The notes: a model not told the origin generated them from the sequence alone. A stretch of DNA of 64,000 nucleotides from Rhizobiaceae bacterium (GCA_017643025.1 JAEPOG010000004.1:124001-188000); one strand, 5' to 3'; counted from the stretch's first letter, positions 27,685 to 36,717 are shown. A program made the numbers and translations.

Positions 27685-28383
27685 TCAGTTTCGGCCGGCA
27701 CGCAGCCCGGAGGCCACGAGCCAGGACAGGCATGCCCATGCGACGCCGAGCGCCCAGCCCGCCGCAACGTCGCTCGGCCAGTGCACGCCGAGATAGATGC
27801 GGCTGAGCCCGACCGCGATCGATATGGCGACGGCAACCGCGAGCACATAGACGCGCACCCGCTTCTGCGCCACGATCCGCACGATGAGCGCGGCAAGCGT
27901 CAGATAGACGACCGTGCTCATCGTCGCGTGTCCGCTCGGGAAGCTCGCCGTGTGCGTCGTCACGAGGTGATCGACAAGGTCGGGCCGCGGCCGGTCGTAT
28001 AGGGTCTTGAGCAACTGGCTGATCGCCGTTCCCGCGCCAAGCGATATCGACAAATAGAGGGCGAGGCCGAACCGGCGGATCACCAGCAGGAAGCCGACGA
28101 CGGCGACGACGAGCGCTATCAGGATCGGATAGCCGCCGAGCGAGGTAATCTCCGTGACGAATTCCTCGAACCATGGCGGCCCCAGCGGATCGCTGATGTC
28201 GGCCGGGTTCCGAAACGCAAGCAGCAGGGCCGTGTCCAGGCCCTCGATCTCGGCCTCGCCAACCTCGTCGGCGATCTGGAAGAAGGCGTAGAGCGCAAGG
28301 GCAAGCAGGCCGGTCAGCAGAACCGGCATAGACGACCACCGCAAGTTCACGATGCGGCGCGTCATATCGGCGAGGCGCGTCAC
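27685..28383 (-). CDS. PAP2-family membrane phosphatase
   Basis: The 232-aa integral membrane protein has the three PAP2 signature motifs: KTLYDRPRP (about residue 127), FPSGHATM (about 149) and SRIYLGVHWPSDV (about 199). The His residues of the last two are catalytic. About six transmembrane helices surround them. It would remove phosphate from a lipid such as phosphatidate, PGP or undecaprenyl diphosphate. GTG 28383 overlaps the stop of the DUF2254 gene in the tetranucleotide GTGA, so the two are translationally coupled; ATG 28365 is an alternative start. Confidence 0.88.
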   Translation of the reverse strand: MTRLADMTRRIVNLRWSSMPVLLTGLLALALYAFFQIADEVGEAEIEGLDTALLLAFRNPADISDPLGPPWFEEFVTEITSLGGYPILIALVVAVVGFLLVIRRFGLALYLSISLGAGTAISQLLKTLYDRPRPDLVDHLVTTHTASFPSGHATMSTVVYLTLAALIVRIVAQKRVRVYVLAVAVAISIAVGLSRIYLGVHWPSDVAAGWALGVAWACLSWLVASGLRAGRN

Positions 28384-29741
28384 CGCTTCTTGCCGGCAGC
28401 TGGTTTGGCCCGGCGGGCTTTGCCTTTCGACTCTGCGCCGACCAGTTTCGCCGCCGCACGAACCCGGTCGACGTCATGCCGCGAAGACATCGCCGACTGC
28501 GCTCGCTCTAGCGCTATCTTCGAGTGTCGTACGGCATTGTCTCGGTATCGCCGGTCACCCATGCGCGCCAGCGCGGCATAGGCCTTCTGCAACCTGATCT
28601 GCACTTCCGCGATCGATGCGCCGTCGCGCGCGATCGGCGTGAGCAGGTCGTCGAACAGGTCGGCGACGTCGATCGACGGCACATAGACATTCGGGTAACT
28701 CGGGTCAGGCGCTTCCTCCATTGGCTCCGCCCAGATCGACATGACGCGCACAGCGCGGCCGATGACATCTATGGCGGTGCCGGGATCGTTGAGACCGGGA
28801 GACAAGGCACGCGACGCGATCTCGGCGAGGACACAGAGGCCGAAACGCGGGTCCTGGTCGAATGAACGCTCCTCTCCGACGCTGAACGCAGCCGCGATCG
28901 ACGACGGATCGAGATCGCCCTTGGCGCCGGCTATCCAGGCGAGCGGACGTTTCAGGTCGATGAATGTCCCCGGCAGGGCGGCGAGATAGACGCGCGCTCC
29001 AACCTCCCCGGCGCGAGACGACACAGCACCGACGTCGACATGCTGCACGTAACCGATGCGGCTCGAGAATACCGGCTGAGCATTGTCCGGCAGCGACGTG
29101 GGATCGTCCCACGGCGTGCCGTCGAGATTGGGCCGCTTCAACCGCGCGCGCATCGCGGCCGTTACCGCCTCCTCCACTTCCTCGGTGGTTTCGCCCACGC
29201 GGCCCAGCCTCAGCAGATAGTCGATCCAGCGCAGCAGCGTGACGACAATCAGGAGCACGACAAGCACGGTGACGGCGAAGAGAACGACGCGGCCGCGCTC
29301 GCCATAGGCGCCCATAGCCAGCGTGATGATGGCGACGACCGAAAACAGGAACGAGCCGACGAAGGTCGCCAGCACGTTGAGCGTCGTCTTGTCCTCGATC
29401 AGCAGCTTGGTGGCGCGCGGCGTCACGTTGGTCGTCGCAGCGGAATAGGCGGCCACCATCGTCGACAGCGAGAAGGTGGTGACGGCGAGCATGCTGGTGG
29501 CGATTATGTTGAGTATGCGGTCGACGGCGTCCGCGCCGATCTTGGCCGAGAGGCCGATAGGCAGATAGGGCGAGATCAGCAGCGACATCAGGGCCGCACC
29601 GACGGCGAGCAGCGAGATCAGCGTCGCCCGCAGCCACAGCTTGCGCGTCAATCGCCCAAGCTGCCAGCCCCATTTGGATATCTTGACGTGCCGCAATCCG
29701 AGCATTTGCAACGGTATGGCCCGTCCGCTGGCTACGCGCAA
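28380..29741 (-). CDS. DUF2254 membrane protein
   Basis: This 453-aa protein fits DUF2254: four N-terminal transmembrane helices (about residues 37-57, 80-103, 122-143, 150-170) with SMLAVTTFSLSTMVAAYSAAT, then a long soluble domain with DPRFGLCVLAEIASRALSPGLNDPGTAIDVIGR. The C terminus is Lys/Arg-rich. Function is unknown for the family. Coupling by a 4-bp overlap to a PAP2 phosphatase suggests a shared envelope role. Confidence 0.85.
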   Translation of the reverse strand: MRVASGRAIPLQMLGLRHVKISKWGWQLGRLTRKLWLRATLISLLAVGAALMSLLISPYLPIGLSAKIGADAVDRILNIIATSMLAVTTFSLSTMVAAYSAATTNVTPRATKLLIEDKTTLNVLATFVGSFLFSVVAIITLAMGAYGERGRVVLFAVTVLVVLLIVVTLLRWIDYLLRLGRVGETTEEVEEAVTAAMRARLKRPNLDGTPWDDPTSLPDNAQPVFSSRIGYVQHVDVGAVSSRAGEVGARVYLAALPGTFIDLKRPLAWIAGAKGDLDPSSIAAAFSVGEERSFDQDPRFGLCVLAEIASRALSPGLNDPGTAIDVIGRAVRVMSIWAEPMEEAPDPSYPNVYVPSIDVADLFDDLLTPIARDGASIAEVQIRLQKAYAALARMGDRRYRDNAVRHSKIALERAQSAMSSRHDVDRVRAAAKLVGAESKGKARRAKPAAGKKR

Positions 29742-29771
29742 TATGGGCGCCGCAAGCGTATTTGCCCACTG

Positions 29772-30314
29772 CTAGCCCGCCTGGCCGATTCCCATCCGCG
29801 CCAGAAGACGGTCCCTCAGCACGAACTGGTGGTAAAGCGCGGCAGCGACATGCACGGCGATGAGCGCGATCAACACCCACGCGACAAGGCCGTGTGCGGC
29901 GCGCGGCGGGTAGAGCTGAAAATCGGGCAACGCATCGGGCTGTCCCGCGATAAGGATGGGCACAACGCCGGACAGCACAAGCATCGCAAATCCGCTTGCC
30001 CCCATGATCAGGATGGCGGCGTATGAGAGCCGGTGCACGAGATTCGAGGTCTTCGCCTGCCAGCGCGGCATACCGGCGGGTTCGGAAGGCCGCCGGTCGG
30101 CAAACAGCCACCACCCAATGCGCGTCAGCGTCAGCAGAAGAACGAGTGCGCCCACGGCAACGTGAGCCCTGAGCACTTGCAGACGTGTCATGTCGTCGGC
30201 CAGCCTCTCCATCAGCAGGCCGGAACCGAGCAGGAAGAGCAGTGCGCCCGCCGTTGCCCAATGCATGGCCATCGCCACCGCGCCATAGCGGTGACCCTCA
30301 CTTTTCCAGTTCAT
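29772..30314 (-). CDS. Cytochrome b561-family protein
   Basis: The 180-aa protein has four transmembrane helices with His residues placed as heme b ligands: MAMHW (helix 1), RAHVAVG (helix 2), and HGLVAWVLIALIAVHVAAALYHQF (helices 3 to 4). Such proteins pass electrons between quinone and periplasmic acceptors or quench superoxide (CybB type). ATG 30314 follows AAGGA at 9 bp. It is divergent from a MarR regulator, with two palindromes between them, so it is the probable regulatory target. Confidence 0.88.
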   Translation of the reverse strand: MNWKSEGHRYGAVAMAMHWATAGALLFLLGSGLLMERLADDMTRLQVLRAHVAVGALVLLLTLTRIGWWLFADRRPSEPAGMPRWQAKTSNLVHRLSYAAILIMGASGFAMLVLSGVVPILIAGQPDALPDFQLYPPRAAHGLVAWVLIALIAVHVAAALYHQFVLRDRLLARMGIGQAG

Positions 30315-30353
30315 GTCGAAAAATCCTTGCGCCTGTTGTGCAGCGCTGTTTAC

Positions 30354-30385
30354 ATAGCATGCAATGTAATTAGATAGCAAGCTAT
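30354..30385. promoter_or_regulatory. Tandem MarR-type operators
   Basis: Two related 12-bp palindromes, ATAGC-AT-GCAAT (30354-30365) and ATAGC-AA-GCTAT (30374-30385), are 20 bp apart centre to centre, two helical turns. The second ends 4 bp before the MarR start codon. They would serve both the regulator and the divergent cytochrome gene. Confidence 0.65.
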
Positions 30386-30389
30386 ATAA

Positions 30390-30836
30390 ATGGAATTCGT
30401 CCGAGAACGATCATCAGGCTACATGACCAACTGGGCGGCGCGCCTGTTTGCCCGCGCCATCGACGCCAAGCTCAAACCGCTCGGGCTGTCCTCCGCTTAC
30501 ATGCCGGTGATCTTCGCGCTGGCCCGCGGCGATGCCCTGTCGCAGCGCGCGCTGACGGAAGCCGCGTCGATCGAGCAGCCGACGATGGCGGCAACGCTGG
30601 CACGCATGGAACGCGACGGCCTTGTCGCGAAGCGTCCCGATCCGGCAGACCGCCGCAGCTCCTTCTATTCACTGACGCCGAGAGGCCGGGAACTGACCGA
30701 GAAGGTCCGCGCTGCTGGTCACGCGGTCAACGCCGCGGCGATGGCAGGCCTCAGCGAGGCTGAGCGTGAGGCCTATCTCGACCTGCTCGGCAAGGTGGTT
30801 GCCAACCTGACGGAAAGTATTGAGGCGGAGCGCTGA
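30390..30836 (+). CDS. MarR-family transcriptional regulator
   Basis: The 148-aa winged-helix protein has ALTEAASIEQPTMAATLARMERDGLVAKRPDPADRRSSFYSLTPRG, the recognition helix and beta wing of MarR. ATG 30390 keeps the conserved first helix (GYMTNWAARLFARAIDAKL); ATG 30423 would cut into it. There is no ribosome binding site before 30390 and an operator ends 4 bp upstream, so the message may be leaderless. It probably represses itself and the divergent cytochrome b561. Confidence 0.92.
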   Translation: MEFVRERSSGYMTNWAARLFARAIDAKLKPLGLSSAYMPVIFALARGDALSQRALTEAASIEQPTMAATLARMERDGLVAKRPDPADRRSSFYSLTPRGRELTEKVRAAGHAVNAAAMAGLSEAEREAYLDLLGKVVANLTESIEAER

Positions 30837-30842
30837 CGGCTC

Positions 30843-31469
30843 CTAGGGGACGTCCTGCCTGGCATATGGTCCGAATGCAGGCCGGGCATCCAGCCTCGCC
30901 ATATAGGCGTCGACTGCCGGCAGCGCCGGACGTTCCATAGGCGTCGCGCGCCAGCGATGGACCGACAGCCCGATCACGATGTCGGCAAGCGTGAAAGAGG
31001 AACCGGCAACGTATGCGTCTGTCCCTGTCAGCCGCTGTTCCAGAATGTCCATCGTGGCATTCCAGTGCCGCCGCCCGGCTTCAATCTGTGCAGGGTCGGC
31101 AAACGCCGGGTCCCTGCGCGCCAGGGCCATGAACGCATAGCGCCAACTGCCGTTCAGTTCTGTCGCCTGCCAGTCCATCCACATCTCCACGCGCGCCTGC
31201 GCCGCCGGATCGGAGGGCAGCAAGTCGTCGCGCCCGTTCATCCGGGCGAGATAACGGCAGATCGTATTGGACTCCCACAGCAGGCCGTTTTCGTCCTCGA
31301 TCACCGGCACCTTGCCGTTGGGATTGAGCGCGAGAAATTCGGCTGAGCGGCTGCTGGCAGCAGGCGTCGCCCATTGCGGTTCGTGCTCGTAGATCAGGCC
31401 GATCTCGTCCAGTGTCCACAGCACCTTGCGGACATTGATCGAACTGGTCCGGCCGAGAATCCTGAGCAT
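30843..31469 (-). CDS. Glutathione S-transferase
   Basis: A 208-aa GST with thioredoxin-fold N domain (MLRILGRTSSINVRKVLWTLDEIG; NPNGKVPVIED; LLWESNTICRYLA, the glutathione-binding Glu-Ser) and an all-helical C domain (FTLADIVIGLSVHRW). The Ser at residue 9 or 10 is the likely catalytic residue. It starts 12 bp beyond the fhs terminator and is probably expressed from its own promoter or by read-through. Confidence 0.92.
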   Translation of the reverse strand: MLRILGRTSSINVRKVLWTLDEIGLIYEHEPQWATPAASSRSAEFLALNPNGKVPVIEDENGLLWESNTICRYLARMNGRDDLLPSDPAAQARVEMWMDWQATELNGSWRYAFMALARRDPAFADPAQIEAGRRHWNATMDILEQRLTGTDAYVAGSSFTLADIVIGLSVHRWRATPMERPALPAVDAYMARLDARPAFGPYARQDVP

Positions 31470-31481
31470 GCTTCACCCATG

Positions 31482-31512
31482 AAAAAGCCCGGACGTGCAA
31501 GACGGCCGGGCT
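31482..31512 (-). terminator. Terminator of fhs
   Basis: AGCCCGG (31512-31506) pairs with CCGGGCT (31492-31486) over a 13-nt loop and is followed by UUUUC, 24 bp after the fhs stop. Confidence 0.75.
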
Positions 31513-31535
31513 CTGATCCTAGCGTTTGGGGGGAG

Positions 31536-33215
31536 CTAGAAAAGCCCCTCGATCTGCCCTTCCTCGTTGAGGAAAATCTTCTCCGACGATGGCGACTTCG
31601 GCAGGCCGGGCATGGTCATGATCTCACCGCAGATCGCGACGACGAAGCCGGCGCCGGCGGAGAGGCGCACCTCGCGCACCGGAACGACATGATCAACCGG
31701 CGCGCCGCGCAGGTTGGGATCGGTCGAGAACGAGTATTGCGTCTTCGCCATGCAGACCGGCAGGTTGCCGTAGCCCGCCTGCTCCCACTGGTGCAGCTGG
31801 TCGCGAACGCTCTTGTCGGCGATCGCCTCCGAGCCGCGGTAGATGCGCTTGACCACGGTGTCGATCTTCTCGAACAGGCCCATCTCGTCGCCATAGAGCG
31901 GCGCGAACTGCGAAGCGCCTGAATCGGCTAGCTTGGCTACCTTCTCGGCGAGTTCCTCGGTTCCCTTGGAGCCCTCGGCCCAGTGACGGCAGAGAACCGC
32001 TTCCTCGCCCATCGAGGCGACATAGTCCTTGAGCGCCTGGATTTCGGCTTCGGTGTCGGAGTGGAAATGGTTGATTGCCACGACTGCAGGCACCCCGAAC
32101 TGGCGCACATTCTCGATATGGCGGCCGAGATTGGCGCAGCCCTTCTTGACCGCAGCAACATTCTCCTTGCCGAGGTCTTCCTTCTTCACGCCGCCGTTCA
32201 TCTTGAGCGCGCGGATGGTGGCGACGATGACGGCCGCGGCGGGTTTCAGCCCCGCCTTGCGGCATTTGATGTCGAAAAACTTCTCCGCGCCGAGATCGGC
32301 GCCGAAACCCGCCTCGGTGACGACATAGTCCGCGAGCTTGAGCGCCGTCGTTGTCGCCACGACCGAGTTGCAGCCATGGGCGATGTTGGCGAACGGGCCG
32401 CCATGGACGAAGGCGGGATTGTTTTCGAGCGTCTGCACCAGGTTCGGCTGCATGGCATCCTTGAGCAGCACGGCCATCGCGCGATCGGCCTTGATGTCGC
32501 GGGCATAGACCGCGGTCTTGTCGCGCCGGTAGGCGACGATGATGTCGCCGAGGCGTTTCTCGAGGTCCTTGAGGTCGGTCGCGAGGCAGAGGATCGCCAT
32601 GACTTCGGACGCCACGGTGATGTCGAAACCGGCCTCGCGCGGAAAGCCGTTGGCGACGCCGCCGAGCGACACGATGATCTGGCGCAGCGCCCTGTCGTTC
32701 ATGTCCATCACGCGACGCCACGCGACACGGCGGATGTCGATCTGCTGCTCGTTGCCCCAGTAGATGTGGTTGTCGATCATCGCCGACAGCAGATTGTGCG
32801 CCGTGGTGATCGCATGGAAGTCGCCGGTGAAATGGAGGTTCATGTCCTCCATCGGCACGACCTGCGCGTAGCCGCCGCCGGCAGCGCCGCCCTTCATGCC
32901 GAAATTCGGCCCGAGCGAAGCCTCGCGGATGCAGATCATCGCCTTCTTGCCGATGCGGTTCAGGCCGTCGCCCAGACCCACGGTTGTCGTCGTCTTGCCC
33001 TCGCCCGCCGGCGTCGGGTTGATCGCCGTCACCAGGATCAGCTTGCCGTTCTTGTTCCCTTGGATCGACTTGATGTAGTCGGCGGAGAGCTTGGCCTTGT
33101 CGTGCCCGTAAGGGAGCAGATGCTCGGCAGGGATGCCCAGCTTGGCGCCGATTTCCATGATCGGCTTCTTGTTAGCCGCGCGGGCAATCTCAATATCGGA
33201 CTTCACGTCAGCCAT
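31536..33215 (-). CDS. fhs: Formate-tetrahydrofolate ligase
   Basis: Fhs makes 10-formyl-tetrahydrofolate from formate, THF and ATP, feeding one-carbon units to purine synthesis or taking up formate from methylated substrates. The 559-aa length is standard. Motifs include the P-loop-like [19 protein letters not shown] (about residues 67-85), [23 protein letters not shown] and [25 protein letters not shown] lies 8 bp before the ATG, and an 8-bp palindrome lies between them, overlapping the first base of the start codon. Confidence 0.97.
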   Translation of the reverse strand: MADVKSDIEIARAANKKPIMEIGAKLGIPAEHLLPYGHDKAKLSADYIKSIQGNKNGKLILVTAINPTPAGEGKTTTTVGLGDGLNRIGKKAMICIREASLGPNFGMKGGAAGGGYAQVVPMEDMNLHFTGDFHAITTAHNLLSAMIDNHIYWGNEQQIDIRRVAWRRVMDMNDRALRQIIVSLGGVANGFPREAGFDITVASEVMAILCLATDLKDLEKRLGDIIVAYRRDKTAVYARDIKADRAMAVLLKDAMQPNLVQTLENNPAFVHGGPFANIAHGCNSVVATTTALKLADYVVTEAGFGADLGAEKFFDIKCRKAGLKPAAAVIVATIRALKMNGGVKKEDLGKENVAAVKKGCANLGRHIENVRQFGVPAVVAINHFHSDTEAEIQALKDYVASMGEEAVLCRHWAEGSKGTEELAEKVAKLADSGASQFAPLYGDEMGLFEKIDTVVKRIYRGSEAIADKSVRDQLHQWEQAGYGNLPVCMAKTQYSFSTDPNLRGAPVDHVVPVREVRLSAGAGFVVAICGEIMTMPGLPKSPSSEKIFLNEEGQIEGLF

Positions 33216-33222
33216 GTATACA
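33215..33222. promoter_or_regulatory. TGTATACA palindrome at the fhs start codon
   Basis: TGTATACA overlaps the A of the fhs ATG and sits between the start and its GGGGAGG site. A second identical copy lies 75 bp upstream. GT-AC cores like this are bound by GntR-family regulators. Confidence 0.4.
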
Positions 33223-33289
33223 GCCTCCCCTCACAAACTGGCAAAACAGGCAAGAATTTCACTGGATCGATACAGCTTTGAGGTGTGAT

Positions 33290-33297
33290 TGTATACA
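33290..33297. promoter_or_regulatory. Second TGTATACA palindrome upstream of fhs
   Basis: Identical to the copy at the fhs start, and also followed by G-C on the plus strand. The 75-bp spacing is close to seven helical turns, which would suit a looped dimer-of-dimers. Confidence 0.4.
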
Positions 33298-33485
33298 GCG
33301 TTTTGCCTCAAGCGCAGGATTCATGCAGCCGAACAGTCAGGTTCCGGCACGGACTAAATCCAAAGCGGAGCTGCCCCGCCGTCCTGAAACTGCCGCGCAA
33401 TGCACAAAAAGCGACAGCGGTCGGCCCAAATGCGAGCAGACTCGTTCGGTAGGTGGGTGCAAGCGCCAGTCCAAAGGAGAATTGG

Positions 33486-33794
33486 ATGAATATCTACAAG
33501 CTCGAACCTGCAGCCGCACCGCACGACCCTAACTGGGACATCGCCACCTCGCACGGAACAGTCATTGTCCGGGCCGAATCGCCCGCCGACGCGCGCATTG
33601 TCGCCAGCGAGGCCGAGGCCGATTTCCTCGGCTCTGGCGCGCTGCCGGCTGACGACAAGTCGACCCGCTTTGCCAGCGCGTTCCGGAACGACAAGCTCTA
33701 CAGCGTTACCGAAATGGCCGATGGCGCATATTCGCCGGATGGACCGCGAGCGGTCCTCGAGGGCGAGATCAATCCCGACATACTACTGAAGTAG
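33486..33794 (+). CDS. Small conserved-looking hypothetical protein
   Basis: The 102-aa soluble protein starts at ATG 33486 with AAAGGAGA 7 bp upstream, a strong site. It is acidic and Ala/Asp-rich, with an N-terminal NIYKLEPAAAPHDPNWDIATSHG and a central SPADARIVASEAEADFL helix. I do not recognise a family. It is isolated between divergent fhs and the convergent DUF2333 gene. Confidence 0.75.
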   Translation: MNIYKLEPAAAPHDPNWDIATSHGTVIVRAESPADARIVASEAEADFLGSGALPADDKSTRFASAFRNDKLYSVTEMADGAYSPDGPRAVLEGEINPDILLK

Positions 33795-33807
33795 CGCTGT
33801 ATCGCGA

Positions 33808-34917
33808 CTAGCGGTCCAGCACGTCCCTGATCTCGGTCAGGTTGGTGCGCACCCGGAGCACATAGAAGCCCATCGTCGCCAGATGCGTCGGCATGATCCA
33901 GCCGGCCTCGCGGCCGTTGGAGATGATGAACGGGCGTATTTCGAGCGCCGCCCGGAACTGCTCGTTCAGTCGATCCCACAGCGGCCCAAGGCCGCGCGAA
34001 TTGATGATGTCATGGAAGTCGGCGCGCGCCGCTCTCATGATGCCGTAATAGCCATAGAGCTGGCCGTAGGAGAACCAGAAGCGGTCGTCGGCCCGGGTGT
34101 CGAACCAGCCCCAATTGTAGTTCTCCGAACGCTCGCGCAGGATGTCGGACGTCGAACCGATATCGTTGGCGATGCGGTCGATGAAGGTCAGCAGATTGTC
34201 GGCGCGGCCGTCGAACGTGGCGTCGCAGCTTCCGAGCCGGTCGTTGAAATTGCCCAGGTCGCGAATGGCCGAACGGTAGAAGGACGGCGTCGGCGTCTTT
34301 GGCCCGAACGGGTTCAGCCCGAAATACCAGGTCTCCTCGTCGAACTGCATGGCGCCACGCGCATCTTGCAGGTTCTGGTCGACCTGCGACGTGCCGCGGA
34401 TGCGCCCGAGCGTGTCGACCAGTTCCACCGTCGTGCGCCGCACGGCCTGATTGATGCCGCGCTGGAACGAAGCCTTGTTGTCGAGGAACGGCGTGTGATC
34501 CCAGTCCATGCCGAACAGGCCGAGCTTGTAGAGGATCATCGACGAGATCCAGGCGTTCTCATTGACGTTGAGGTCGATGAGGTCGGCCGTCACATCGGCA
34601 ATGGCCGAGCGGCTGCAAGTGCCCGGCGTGCCGGAAACTTCAACGCCTGCCGAATTCCTGCGTTCGTTGAATTCGTAGGCCGCGGCATAGCCCGGGTCGA
34701 AATTGGTCCAGGACTGCGTGTTCCATACGAAATAGACGTAGAGGCCGAACAGCAGGATCAGGAAGATGCCGATCGGTCCCTTGATCAGCCAGCCGCGCCG
34801 CGCATACCAGCGCCCGGCGGCGAGAAAAGGCCACATAATCCATGCAACCAGCAGCCCGATGCCGCGCCCCAGCGCATGGAAGATGCGGGTGAAGAAGTTC
34901 ACGATGGGATCAAGCAT
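33808..34917 (-). CDS. DUF2333 membrane protein
   Basis: The 369-aa protein matches DUF2333: an N-terminal amphipathic segment, a transmembrane helix (GPIGIFLILLFGLYVYFVW, about residues 47-65), then a large mostly helical periplasmic or cytoplasmic domain. Conserved motifs include ENAWISSMILYKLGLFGMDWDHTPFLDNKASFQRG and WGWFDTRADDRFWFSYGQLYGYYGIM. Function unknown. It is the last gene of the minus-strand operon that begins with the coiled-coil protein at 40963; the DUF6638-like gene ends 30 bp upstream. Confidence 0.85.
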   Translation of the reverse strand: MLDPIVNFFTRIFHALGRGIGLLVAWIMWPFLAAGRWYARRGWLIKGPIGIFLILLFGLYVYFVWNTQSWTNFDPGYAAAYEFNERRNSAGVEVSGTPGTCSRSAIADVTADLIDLNVNENAWISSMILYKLGLFGMDWDHTPFLDNKASFQRGINQAVRRTTVELVDTLGRIRGTSQVDQNLQDARGAMQFDEETWYFGLNPFGPKTPTPSFYRSAIRDLGNFNDRLGSCDATFDGRADNLLTFIDRIANDIGSTSDILRERSENYNWGWFDTRADDRFWFSYGQLYGYYGIMRAARADFHDIINSRGLGPLWDRLNEQFRAALEIRPFIISNGREAGWIMPTHLATMGFYVLRVRTNLTEIRDVLDR

Positions 34918-34947
34918 CCACGCCCCCGAATATTGCCGCCGCTCCGG

Positions 34948-36234
34948 TCAGTCCACGAGCCCGTAGAGGCGCTTCCGGAAAGCCGCCTTGTCCTTGAGAT
35001 ATGTGCTTTTGAGCGTGTCCACAACATAGCGCCGCCAGACAGGGTCGAATTGCTCATATTCGAGATAGAACCCCTGCTTGTTGAAGACGTAGCGCGACAG
35101 GAAGTCGCCGGGCACGAAATCCGAGATCAGCCGGTTGGTCAGCCAGGCATCCGGGTGGTCGGGCCTGGCGCGCACGACGAGGAAACGGAACTCCGGCCTG
35201 ATCTCGTCGATCCTGAGCTGCCCTAGCTGTGCCAGTTCGCGCTTCGCCGCATTGAGGAACGGGAAGCGTCCGTCGGCGTTGATCATGTCGGCGTTGGCGT
35301 GGATCCAGCTTTGCAGCCAGACCCGGTCGAGTGCCCCGATATCCTGCTTGGGATCGGTGCGGTGCACCAGTTCGCGCACGACCATGCCGGCGCGATGCTC
35401 CAGATAGTCGGCGGTTTCGATCCACGACGCTCGTGGCAGATCGAGGCGGCCGGTCGTTGCGAGGAAGCGGAACACGCGCTCGGGATCGCGGCTCGACAGA
35501 TAACTCACCTGCCAGGGCCGCGACCGGCGGAAGCCGGGCGCTGTGGGATCGGACACAACCGTCGTCATGTCGGGATCGATGAACACGTAGAGCCCGCCGA
35601 AATGGCTCGTCCAATAGGCATTGTGGCGGAAGATAACCTGGTCGGGCACGAGCGCGTTCTCGCGGATATCGCCCGTCACCTTCGCCAGCTCGACCATGCG
35701 TTCCAGCATGGCGTCATTGCGCCATGCGTCGGGCTCCATCTTGAGCCGGTCCACCAAGGTGCCAAGTTCGGCCGCCTTGCCGACGACATCCTCGGCCGAC
35801 AGCACTCGAAACTCGACCTGGTTGATGGACAGCAAATCCTCAATGTCCTCGACCTTGGAGACCGAATCCTCGATCTCGCCGTAGATCACATCCTTGATGG
35901 TCAACGCGTCGATGGCTCGCGCGTTGCGGCTCATGAATTCGTAGACAAGCTGCGAGGTGTTGGAGAACGCCGTGTGGACCACCGGCAAATCGATCTGCTG
36001 CGGCGTCAGGATGATGAAGCGGCGGTTGACCTCGTTGGGGTCGAGATAGTGCCGGTCCTTCAATTCCTCCGCCACCTGCGGTGAGAACCCGGTCCGGTCG
36101 ATCTCGAATGAATTGAGCTTGGTCTGCTTGAGCCCGAACGCCTTCAGCGCCTTGTTGTAGCGCTCGATCAGATGCGGCTCGGCGATCGGCAGCAGCCGGC
36201 CATAGATCAATTCATTGTCGCGCAGGAGATCCAC
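34948..36234 (-). CDS. DUF6638-like uncharacterised protein
   Basis: A 428-aa soluble protein, helical and charged, starting MDLLRDNELIYGRLLPIAEPHLIERYNKAL. Other landmarks are HNAYWTSHFGGLYVFIDPDMTTVV, WQVSYLSSRDPERVFRFLATTGRLDLP and DFLSRYVFNKQGFYLEYEQFDPVWRRYV. I place it with DUF6638 from memory. The start is GTG 36234. Its ribosome binding site (GGGGAG, 8 bp upstream) is the end of the left terminal repeat of the inserted DUF559 cassette. Without the cassette the GTG would overlap the TAG of the AAA ATPase gene (TAGTG), so the two were probably translationally coupled. Confidence 0.8.
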   Translation of the reverse strand: MDLLRDNELIYGRLLPIAEPHLIERYNKALKAFGLKQTKLNSFEIDRTGFSPQVAEELKDRHYLDPNEVNRRFIILTPQQIDLPVVHTAFSNTSQLVYEFMSRNARAIDALTIKDVIYGEIEDSVSKVEDIEDLLSINQVEFRVLSAEDVVGKAAELGTLVDRLKMEPDAWRNDAMLERMVELAKVTGDIRENALVPDQVIFRHNAYWTSHFGGLYVFIDPDMTTVVSDPTAPGFRRSRPWQVSYLSSRDPERVFRFLATTGRLDLPRASWIETADYLEHRAGMVVRELVHRTDPKQDIGALDRVWLQSWIHANADMINADGRFPFLNAAKRELAQLGQLRIDEIRPEFRFLVVRARPDHPDAWLTNRLISDFVPGDFLSRYVFNKQGFYLEYEQFDPVWRRYVVDTLKSTYLKDKAAFRKRLYGLVD

Positions 36235-36237
36235 TAT

Positions 36238-36288
36238 TCCTTCTCCCCGTTCACGGGGAGAAGGTGCCCGAAGGGCGGATGAGGGGCA
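36238..36288. repeat. Left terminal inverted repeat of the DUF559 cassette
   Basis: 51 bp. The outer part is a 12-bp perfect palindrome arm (CCTTCTCCCCGT/ACGGGGAGAAGG with a 2-nt centre), the inner part a small hairpin GCCC-GAAG-GGC and GGATGAGGGGCA. Compared with the right repeat it lacks one base on each side of the small hairpin, so the pairing is kept. Confidence 0.95.
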
Positions 36289-36298
36289 GCACGAACTA

Positions 36299-36712
36299 TC
36301 ACGAAGCGGGCTCCACGCCGTGAGCCGGTAGATACTTCATATCAGGAGCCAGTGCCGGACCTTCAAGTCGCCCATCCAACACTGCAACGATCGTTTCAAG
36401 GACGCTTCGACGGTTCATCAAGACATCTACATGCCAAACCCGTAACACCGACCAGCCATTTCCGTTCATAGTCTTATCTCGAAACCGGTCGCGCGCACGT
36501 CCTTCATGCTGGCTGCCATCCACCTCAACAACGAGATTGGCTTCCCGGCACGCGAAATCCGCAAAATACGGACCGATAGGAAGTTGCCGAACAAACTTGT
36601 GACCATTCAATCTCCGCCCGCGCAATTCATTCCACAGAACTTCCTCCGCCTCGTTCTCCACCTTGCGAAGCGCTCGGGCTCTCTTCGCCTTCTCAGAATT
36701 GCCTCCCCGCAT
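36299..36712 (-). CDS. DUF559 endonuclease-domain protein in the cassette
   Basis: The 137-aa protein has the DUF559 (Vsr-like PD-(D/E)XK) core: ARALRKVENEAEEVLWNELRGRRLNG, then FVRQLPIGPYFADFACREANLVVEVDGSQH, where Asp, Glu and the EVDG-Q-H triad form the likely metal site, then the WSVLRVWHVDVLMN strand. ATG 36712 is chosen because GAGGGG, part of the right repeat, lies 8 bp upstream; ATG 36727 lies inside the repeat. DUF559 proteins are small predicted nucleases of unknown role. Its position between hairpin repeats suggests it may act on them, as RAYT transposases do on REP sequences. It is probably not a Vsr mismatch repair enzyme, as no dcm-type methylase is near. Confidence 0.88.
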   Translation of the reverse strand: MRGGNSEKAKRARALRKVENEAEEVLWNELRGRRLNGHKFVRQLPIGPYFADFACREANLVVEVDGSQHEGRARDRFRDKTMNGNGWSVLRVWHVDVLMNRRSVLETIVAVLDGRLEGPALAPDMKYLPAHGVEPAS

Positions 36713-36717
36713 CACAC

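Noticed and set aside
28705..30261. A 518-codon Arg-rich minus-strand frame spanning DUF2254 and cytochrome b561
   Set aside because: It overlaps two recognised genes on the same strand in another frame, and its composition is typical of frame-shifted GC-rich code.
31983..33281. A 432-codon open frame opposite fhs
   Set aside because: It lies entirely opposite a textbook fhs gene, with His/Arg/Asp-rich low-complexity composition and no motif. High GC alone explains it.
36299..36712. Reading the DUF559 protein as a Vsr mismatch-repair endonuclease
   Set aside because: The core fold is shared, but no cytosine methylase gene is nearby, and the gene's setting between palindromic repeats is unlike vsr.
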